A stretch of 64,000 nucleotides of DNA from JAGQPD01 sp020426865. Lineage in GTDB: Bacteria; Planctomycetota; Planctomycetia; Pirellulales; Pirellulaceae. The position numbers were made by a program, and so were the translations under genes. Under the pieces are notes generated by a model. That model was not told the DNA's origin. It made no database searches and saw nothing but the letters and a program-made list of their open reading frames with translations. Location of the stretch: assembly GCA_041399065.1 (NCBI GenBank), contig JAWKTN010000009.1:310001-374000 (forward strand). The letters run 5' to 3'. Shown here piece after piece: positions 54,752-61,188 of this stretch. Positions within the stretch are counted from its first letter, which is position 1. Every line of letters begins with the position of its first letter.

Positions 54752-54897
54752 GTGAAAACAAACTCAATCGAACTATCGCGCGGATTTTCGCTCGACAGCA
54801 CGCGTTGTGTAGGAAGTCATATTGCTACGTGTTATCCTACCAGAGTGGCCAGTTCCTGCAATTATCAAATGCCCCGCGCGACGGAGATTCCAATATC

Positions 54898-56103
54898 TTG
54901 ACCAATGCCATCCAATGCTCCTGCTCGTGCTTTGTCCTATTCGTTGCCTTGCCGCTGCTAGCGGCCGAACCCGACGTGACCACTCCCGATTCTCCTACCA
55001 CTGTGCTGGACGGTCAAAACGGACGACCGCTGGCCTTGGATCGATTCCGTCCGCACTCTACCCTGATCGTGCCCGAATCCGATTGCTCTCAGGCAAAATT
55101 CCCCGTTGTCGATGTGCACACTCATTTTGGTTTCCGCCTGCACGGCTCTCACGAACAGCTCGACCAATACGTTGCGACAATGGAGCGTCACAATATCACC
55201 GTGTCCGTGAATATGGACGCCAAGTTGGGCGACAGTTGGCTGTCCGACGCCGAATTCGTCTGGCGAGACCATCGCGAGCGATTCGTACAATTCGTGTTTC
55301 TCGATATGCAGGGAACTGGCAAAGACGACGATCCGTCGACGTGGGACTGCCATCGCCCCGATTTTGCTCGCCGCATGGCACGACATCTCACCGACGCCAA
55401 ACGCAATGGTGCCAGTGGACTGAAAATATTTAAGCAATTCGGGCTGGGATACCGTAATCCCGACGACTCCCTGATTGCCATCGACGATCCGCGATGGGAC
55501 CCCATCTGGCACGCTTGCGGCGAATTGGGGTTGCCCGTGCTGATCCATACGGCTGACCCGGCGGCATTCTTCCTGCCAATCGACGCCAACAACGAACGCT
55601 GGGAGGAATTACGCCGCCATCCCGATTGGAGCTTTTACGGCGAGAAATTTCCCCCGCGGGACCAATTGTTGGCCGCCCGCAATCGCGTGATCGCGAGACA
55701 TCCGCGCACACTATTCATCGGAGCCCACGTGGCCAGCAGTGCGGAAGACCTCCAGCAAGTAAGTCAGTGGTTGGCAACCTACCCCAACCTCTATGTCGAC
55801 ATCGCGTCACGCATCGGGGAGTTGGGCCGACAACCTTACTCGGCCCGCAAGTTCTTCCTTGAGCATGCCGATCGAGTGTTGTTCGGAACCGATGGCCCGT
55901 TTCCGGAAGCGCGCCTCCGGAGCTATTGGCGTTTCCTGGAAACCTACGACGAGTACTTTCCCTATTCCGAAAAAGAATTCCCACCTCAAGGCTTTTGGAA
56001 TATTTACGGGCTCAGCCTTCCGGATGACGTGCTGCACAAAATCTATCACGAAAACGCCGCGCGCATCATTCCCGGCGTCCGCGAACGATTGGAAAATCGG
56101 TAA
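54898..56103 (+). CDS. Amidohydrolase-family protein, secreted
   Basis: 401 residues from a TTG at 54898 that gives a clean signal peptide (AIQCSCSCFVLFVALPLLA); an ATG at 54745 overlaps the start of the divergent kinase gene and adds an unlikely leader. The TIM-barrel amidohydrolase-2 pattern is present: FPVVDVHTHFGFRL (H-x-H), GLPVLIHTADPAAFFLP, LFIGAHVASSAEDL and RVLFGTDGPFPEARLR (catalytic Asp). Members hydrolyse or decarboxylate small carboxylic compounds; the Phe/Trp-rich C-terminus ends IYHENAARIIPGV, as in the family. Substrate unknown. The gene has no co-directional partners. Confidence 0.87.
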   Translation: MTNAIQCSCSCFVLFVALPLLAAEPDVTTPDSPTTVLDGQNGRPLALDRFRPHSTLIVPESDCSQAKFPVVDVHTHFGFRLHGSHEQLDQYVATMERHNITVSVNMDAKLGDSWLSDAEFVWRDHRERFVQFVFLDMQGTGKDDDPSTWDCHRPDFARRMARHLTDAKRNGASGLKIFKQFGLGYRNPDDSLIAIDDPRWDPIWHACGELGLPVLIHTADPAAFFLPIDANNERWEELRRHPDWSFYGEKFPPRDQLLAARNRVIARHPRTLFIGAHVASSAEDLQQVSQWLATYPNLYVDIASRIGELGRQPYSARKFFLEHADRVLFGTDGPFPEARLRSYWRFLETYDEYFPYSEKEFPPQGFWNIYGLSLPDDVLHKIYHENAARIIPGVRERLENR

Positions 56104-56187
56104 ACGCTGCCGTGATACGTCCGTCCGCGCTTTTGCTCGCCCTACCGCTCAATGACACGTGTGACCATGGCACTGCTGTCGCATCCG

Positions 56188-57270
56188 TTATTGCTTGCGT
56201 TGGACAGGCGCGTCCTCACGCATGATCGGGCTGTCCCAACCCGACAGCTCTTCCGGCTTGACGCCGCGTCGATAGCCTTCGAAGTTAAACGTAACGGGAT
56301 GATAGGGGCCTACAAATCCGATTTCGCCATCCGGCTCGATCGAGTCCTCCATGCCGAGCGCCCAGAGGCACGCGTTGACAACCATTCGGCGGAAACCGTC
56401 GTTGAGGATATCTTCCGAAGCGCCGTGCGTCGAGCAGAAAACTCGTCCTTCGTTGCCGGCGTCGCCGTGATAATTCCGGACCCAAGCGGCCGGCATCAAT
56501 TCCTTACCGTCCACCGGCGGGCCGTCAGGAGTCATCCCCTTGATCACTTGCGACTTTGCCAACACCACGCTCCCTTCGATCGGGTGAGCTTCATAGGCGC
56601 CCGATTGTACCCACACGTCCTTGACGCCCCGCAACACCGGATGGCTTGCCTGGTCGCTCTCCATAATAAATCGCGCACTAGTCGTGTGATTCCCACCGTA
56701 ATGAGCAACCCACGTTTCGCCCAGGATTTGTCGGCCGAAACCTAGTTTGAAATCATCACCCGAGAATCGATACGAGTACTTCGCGTACGTGCGATCGGCT
56801 GGCATGTTGAAGGCATGCGTCGACGTGCGCAAACCAACGACCGGTTTTCCCTGGCGAATGTAGGTGTCGAAGTGCTTCATTTCGTTATCAGGAAAATCTT
56901 GGAACCGCAGAAAAACGACCGCCAAATCGGCCGAGTCCAACGCTTCCATTCCTCGAATGTACGAACTGCCCGGTTCAATCTCGCCTGATTCCTTGTTCAC
57001 CGTGAAAAGCACCGTGCAGGTGAAGCCGTAGTGTTTGGCCAAGATCCGCCCCAGCGCCGGTAGAGACTCCTCGGACCGATATTCGTGATCCCCCGCCAAC
57101 ATCACGATATGTTTTCCGGCACCCGGCCCTGATTCGCCCTTGTAGACCACCCCCGTCGGATCGGCGGCATCCGCACGCGATGTGACGGAAGCGGCGAGAA
57201 TCGCAAGTAGTGGGGCCAAAAAGATTACAAAAAAAATCGAGTGACGCATTGATGTGATTTTGTGTGGCAT
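56188..57270 (-). CDS. ThuA-domain protein, secreted
   Basis: 360 residues from the ATG at 57270, with AGGAG 6 bases upstream. A signal peptide (RHSIFFVIFLAPLLAILAAS) precedes a class I amidotransferase-like ThuA fold: KHIVMLAGDHEYRSEESLP, SADLAVVFLRFQDFPDNEM, GKPVVGLRTSTHAFNM, and GRVFCSTHGASEDILNDG. In planctomycetes these proteins go with oxidoreductases and cytochrome proteins in sugar breakdown; the catalytic role is not known. It sits in a minus-strand group with a broken M28 peptidase and an esterase-gluconolactonase fusion. Confidence 0.9.
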   Translation of the reverse strand: MPHKITSMRHSIFFVIFLAPLLAILAASVTSRADAADPTGVVYKGESGPGAGKHIVMLAGDHEYRSEESLPALGRILAKHYGFTCTVLFTVNKESGEIEPGSSYIRGMEALDSADLAVVFLRFQDFPDNEMKHFDTYIRQGKPVVGLRTSTHAFNMPADRTYAKYSYRFSGDDFKLGFGRQILGETWVAHYGGNHTTSARFIMESDQASHPVLRGVKDVWVQSGAYEAHPIEGSVVLAKSQVIKGMTPDGPPVDGKELMPAAWVRNYHGDAGNEGRVFCSTHGASEDILNDGFRRMVVNACLWALGMEDSIEPDGEIGFVGPYHPVTFNFEGYRRGVKPEELSGWDSPIMREDAPVQRKQ

Positions 57271-57374
57271 GATTGGCTCCTATCCGGCAGTTGCGGCGCC
57301 TTTTGCTAATCTGGTGGTTGAACGAGTACGAATAGAGCTTTATCGGATATTTGATGTTGATAATCAACTACTAA

Positions 57375-58024
57375 TCAACCACCTGCCAACGAAATCACGA
57401 CTTCCGTCAGTGCGTCGACGACTTGGGTCATGCGTTGGAAATCGAGTTTATCGGCGGTGTCCGTTGAACGATGGTAGTGTGGGTACCGGAACGGAGCTGT
57501 GTCGGTAATCATCACGCCCTGATACCCCTCCTGCCAGAACGACCACTGATCCGACCACCCGACTCCGGGAATGACACTTGGCAAGGCCCCTCCTTGGCTG
57601 GGAACGTCGGCATGATCACGGAAATGCCCCACGACTCGGTGAACTCGTGCCGAACAACGCTGTAGCCTGCGTCGACAAACCGTGATTCGACGAAGTCACG
57701 CGCTTCCATCAATTGCGGATAGCTTTCCGTGAGATTGCGAGTACCAATCTTTTCGGAAAGATAGATCACGTCTTCTTCGATGCGATCGCGCGTTGCGACT
57801 TGATCGTTTGCCAAATCGGGCGAATCGCCAGTGAAAGAGCGTCCCGGTACGCGGATCATCGAAAGCCAGGCAGTGAACCCGAACCAGAACAGAATCAGAA
57901 TGATCCGTGCTCCGCGTCGATTTGACAAAGACCAGTTTGTTCGTCGGTGGACGAGCCATAGTGACACGAAAGCGGCGACGACACATCCGAGAACAACGAC
58001 GCTAAACGGCATGGAGCGACTCAC
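57375..58024 (-). pseudogene. M28 peptidase gene lacking its catalytic centre
   Basis: The 5' part (MSRSMPFSVVVLGCVVAAFV as a membrane anchor, then EEDVIYLSEKIGTRNLTESY and ARDFVESRFVDAGYSVVRHE) is the start of an M28 aminopeptidase-like protein. Near 57635 the frame changes, and the text goes straight to the family C-terminus: FRDHADVPSQGGALPSVIPG, VGWSDQWSFWQEGYQG and YPHYHRSTDTADKLDFQ. The middle part with the zinc sites (GAHYDTV, ADDNASG, NEE) is absent, so roughly 190 residues were deleted with a frame change. It begins 8 bases after the esterase-gluconolactonase gene and cannot make an active enzyme. Confidence 0.87.
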
Positions 58025-58032
58025 TCCGACTG

Positions 58033-59730
58033 CTATAGTCGCGGCTTGGGCGGTTTCTGGGGAGACGCGCCTGCGGGTATGCCGTGCACATTGACCTTGC
58101 GTTTGAAAACTTGTTTTCCGCTAGTGATGTACAATGTGTCCAGTTCCGGTCCACCAAATACGACGTTGGTCATCGGGCCGTTGCCGGGATCGGGCATGAT
58201 GAATTGCACTCGTCCCGGCTGATCGCACACTTGCAGTCCGATGCGAGTCGCAACGTACAGCCGCCCGTCGGTGTCGACCGTCATACCATCGGCACCGCTT
58301 TCGGTTTGCCCGAAGGGAAGATGCAAGTGGAAAAACGGTTGTTTGTATTTTAGGGTTCCGTCCGCCTGGCACTGAAATGAGTATACAAACTGGCCGCGAG
58401 AATCAGCCACATATAGTAGCGAATGGTCCGGAGAGTGAATGACGCCATTGGCGAATTGGATTCCCTCGTCCACGACGGTTGTTTTCCCATCGCCGGCCAC
58501 ATGGACAACATGACGCGATTGTGGTGCCGTGATGTATACGCCGTGCGCCCCCCACGCCAAGTCGTTTCCGGCGATGCCTTCGGCAAGCACCGACTTCGTG
58601 CCGTCAGGGGCATAGGCGACGATTTGCTTGGTTTCGCCGGCACAGCCCCACAATCGCCCGTGGTCGTCGAACATCAGGCCGCTCACGCGGCCCGTTTGTT
58701 CGGCAAACACGGTGACCTGATCATCCAAACCGACTTTTAGAATTCGGCTGCTGGGGATATCGACAAAAAAGACTTCGCCTTTGCTATTGACGGCGGGTCC
58801 TTCGGTAAACTGATAACCGTCGCCAATTAGTTGCCAATCCTGTCCGTCGATCAATAGATCGGTGCGGCGTTCCTTGGCGCGTCCCGTCCGAATCGGCTCG
58901 GGGTAATCTCGCCACAGCCATCGCAGCGCATCGGCCATAACGGCCGCGGCATGCTTGCCATCGTGGCCACCGTCGCCCCAAGCGTGGTTGACATCGTAGC
59001 CGGCCCACTGGAGCGCGGCGAGCATATCCTGGTTGGCAACCCACCAGCTCCCCCCGTAAATGTTGAGGTCATTGCTGCCGTCTTCAAGAAGCACTCGCAA
59101 CGGTTTGGGTTCGGTCTTACGAACCAGCACGGGAAACTCGTTACCGCCTCGCAGACCGACGTAAGTGCCGATCGTACTGAGTACACGACGGAATTCGTTC
59201 GGGCGTTCCCAAGCCACATTGAATGCGCAAATCGCTCCTGAACTGGCGCCGGCGATCGCACGATCATTGGGGTTATTGCTCAAGCGATAGTTTTTGCTCA
59301 CTTCGGGCAGAATTTCTTCCAGCAAGAAACGTGCGTAGCGGTCGCCGAGCGAATCGTATTCGAAACTTCGGTTGAAGCGTGGCTGTGCGTTTTCGCTGGG
59401 AGCGGGGACGACACCCGGATCGATAAAGACGCCGATGGTGACCGGCATTTCCTTTGTGGCGATCAGCTGGTCCATGGTTTTTGTCAGGCCCCAATCCTTT
59501 GCCCGCCCTAATCCGTCTTGCACGACCATCACGCAGGCATCGCGAGTGCCGTCGTACTGGGTGGGAACGTAAAGCCAATAGTTTCGTTCCGTACCCGGGA
59601 AAATTGTGCTGCGCCAGACGAACGGTCCCAAAGTCTTCCCCTCGGGAATAGCCTGAGCCCACAAGCTTGTTGTGGTCAACAGCGGGAGGAGCAGCGACAA
59701 TAGCAGCGACAATCGTAAACGAGTTAACAT
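58033..59730 (-). CDS. Esterase fused to a gluconolactonase-like (SMP-30) beta-propeller, secreted
   Basis: 565 residues. Signal peptide with repeated LSLLL (MLTRLRLSLLLSLLLPLL). Residues 30-290 are an esterase of the Fes/feruloyl (PF00756-like) type: RNYWLYVPTQYDGTRDACVM, nucleophile Ser in AIAGASSGAICAFNVAWE, and GGHDGKHAAAVMADALRWLW with the catalytic His. Residues 310-545 are an SMP-30/gluconolactonase propeller: FTEGPAVNSKGEVFFVDIPS, GLMFDDHGRLWGCAGE, NGVIHSPDHSLLYVADSRGQ, GADGMTVDTDGRLYVAT. The fusion occurs repeatedly in planctomycetes. It could release and open sugar esters or lactones; the real substrate is unknown. First gene of a minus-strand group. Confidence 0.91.
   Translation of the reverse strand: MLTRLRLSLLLSLLLPLLTTTSLWAQAIPEGKTLGPFVWRSTIFPGTERNYWLYVPTQYDGTRDACVMVVQDGLGRAKDWGLTKTMDQLIATKEMPVTIGVFIDPGVVPAPSENAQPRFNRSFEYDSLGDRYARFLLEEILPEVSKNYRLSNNPNDRAIAGASSGAICAFNVAWERPNEFRRVLSTIGTYVGLRGGNEFPVLVRKTEPKPLRVLLEDGSNDLNIYGGSWWVANQDMLAALQWAGYDVNHAWGDGGHDGKHAAAVMADALRWLWRDYPEPIRTGRAKERRTDLLIDGQDWQLIGDGYQFTEGPAVNSKGEVFFVDIPSSRILKVGLDDQVTVFAEQTGRVSGLMFDDHGRLWGCAGETKQIVAYAPDGTKSVLAEGIAGNDLAWGAHGVYITAPQSRHVVHVAGDGKTTVVDEGIQFANGVIHSPDHSLLYVADSRGQFVYSFQCQADGTLKYKQPFFHLHLPFGQTESGADGMTVDTDGRLYVATRIGLQVCDQPGRVQFIMPDPGNGPMTNVVFGGPELDTLYITSGKQVFKRKVNVHGIPAGASPQKPPKPRL
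59690..59713. repeat. 12-bp in-frame tandem duplication in a signal peptide
   Basis: AGCAGCGACAAT appears twice in contact (59690-59701, 59702-59713), coding on the minus strand for the doubled LSLL unit of the esterase signal peptide. Because 12 is a multiple of 3 the frame is kept. Confidence 0.85.
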
Positions 59731-59761
59731 CTCGCGAGATTCCTCGGGTAGTATAAATTGA

Positions 59762-61093
59762 TCAGATCCGGCGAAGCGGACGCAACAGGCCGACTATGCT
59801 GACCAGGCTGAGCAACACGAGTGCGGATGAACTCTCGGGTACGGACACAGCCAGGTCGATCGACGCGCCAAAGTTGTCTTTCCAGATCGTATAATCTGCT
59901 GCGTCAATGACACCGTTGCCATTGCCGTCGGCAGCCAACTCTGTGACCGATCCGAATGAGTCCTTCCACACGGTATAGTCTGCGGCATCGACCGCACTGT
60001 TGCCGTTGTAGTCTCCCAATCGTCCCTCGACGTACTCGACGCCACCTTCAAGCAGCGTACCGTCCACGGTCGCGAAATGAAAGGTGACGTCACGAGCACC
60101 TGCGGATTGAAATAATCGCCCAAGTGAGATCTGCGTCTGCTGGTCCAGCGTCGAGCTTCCGAACAAGAACGCTTCGCTTACAACGCTGGCCGAATTGTTC
60201 GCTGCGGCATCCCAACCTTCGAGCAAGCTGTCGCCAGCCACAGAGCCGGCGTCATCGCCATCGACGGCATCCACGTTTTGTTGATCCAAACTCGACCATT
60301 GTGCCGGATTCAACGAACCGCTTGAACTGCGAATCTCGTAATAGTTGATATCAAATGGCACGACGCTTGGATTACGCAGCAGCACCGCACCCGTAGCGGC
60401 GTTGATGGTTAAAGTGGGACGATCTTGTAGAGATTCCGTTGCGAAGCGGATCTCCCCTAACCCGATACGGTCGCCACCGCCGGAAACGCCAAAGCCGTCT
60501 GGGTCACCAAAATGGTTGTCGACCAGCTGCAATTCAGCATACCGAAAGCTGCCTCCGCCGCCGACACTGGCCGATTGCATTCCGTTAATCGCGCCAGCTC
60601 CGATGACCGGTTCTAATGTTACTGTGGAAACGGGGCCGGCGAACAAGCCGCTGCCCTGTGCTTCGGTGTTGAACCTAAGTTCGATCGTACGAGCGTGGTT
60701 GCCAACGTTCGAGTTGTTACCACCATTGTTCTCATATTGCCAGAAAAGGGCACTGCGGATGGGTGTGTCACCCCCTCCCGTAAGATCGAAGACGACCGAG
60801 GCGGGACCGTTGGCGGCAAAGTACTCTGGAAAAGCTGCAACACTGACGTACGAGTCTTGAAAGCTTCCGCCGAAGGTGTGCGTTACATTCAATGCAGCCG
60901 TCAACGGATCACCGGTATTCAGTGGGGCGCTTAGTCCCGCGCCGTTGACCATGTCTTGCGAATTCGCGCCAATTCCGACATCGGTATTCAGATCCTCGGA
61001 GACAATCGTGGGCGCGATGATGCCGCCATGCGCACGAGCAGCGGCGGCCAGGAAGACGACCCATGTACCACAACGAATCCATAGGTTTCGCAT
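59762..61093 (-). CDS. PEP-CTERM protein with dockerin-like EF-hand pair
   Basis: 443 residues. Signal peptide (RNLWIRCGTWVVFLAAAARA) and a beta-rich passenger (ALNVTHTFGGSFQDSYVSVA; NNGGNNSNVGNHARTIELRF), followed by a segment LTINAATGAVLLRNPSVVPF which recurs in the related proteins here (TGGVELVNNTS), then the pair YNGNSAVDAADYTVWKDSFG and GNGVIDAADYTIWKDNFG, and the sorting signal VPESSSALVLLSLVSIVGLL with end RPLRRI. The signal reads PES instead of PEP, a small variation that may still be accepted. Probably an exosortase-processed surface protein. Confidence 0.87.
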   Translation of the reverse strand: MRNLWIRCGTWVVFLAAAARAHGGIIAPTIVSEDLNTDVGIGANSQDMVNGAGLSAPLNTGDPLTAALNVTHTFGGSFQDSYVSVAAFPEYFAANGPASVVFDLTGGGDTPIRSALFWQYENNGGNNSNVGNHARTIELRFNTEAQGSGLFAGPVSTVTLEPVIGAGAINGMQSASVGGGGSFRYAELQLVDNHFGDPDGFGVSGGGDRIGLGEIRFATESLQDRPTLTINAATGAVLLRNPSVVPFDINYYEIRSSSGSLNPAQWSSLDQQNVDAVDGDDAGSVAGDSLLEGWDAAANNSASVVSEAFLFGSSTLDQQTQISLGRLFQSAGARDVTFHFATVDGTLLEGGVEYVEGRLGDYNGNSAVDAADYTVWKDSFGSVTELAADGNGNGVIDAADYTIWKDNFGASIDLAVSVPESSSALVLLSLVSIVGLLRPLRRI

Positions 61094-61188
61094 ACCGAAA
61101 CTAAATCCTCATTTGATGGCATGATCGCCGCAGGAGCAGGGCGCGTTTCTGCAACGCGACCTATCCCGGTAGCCGTTATACGGGGAGG

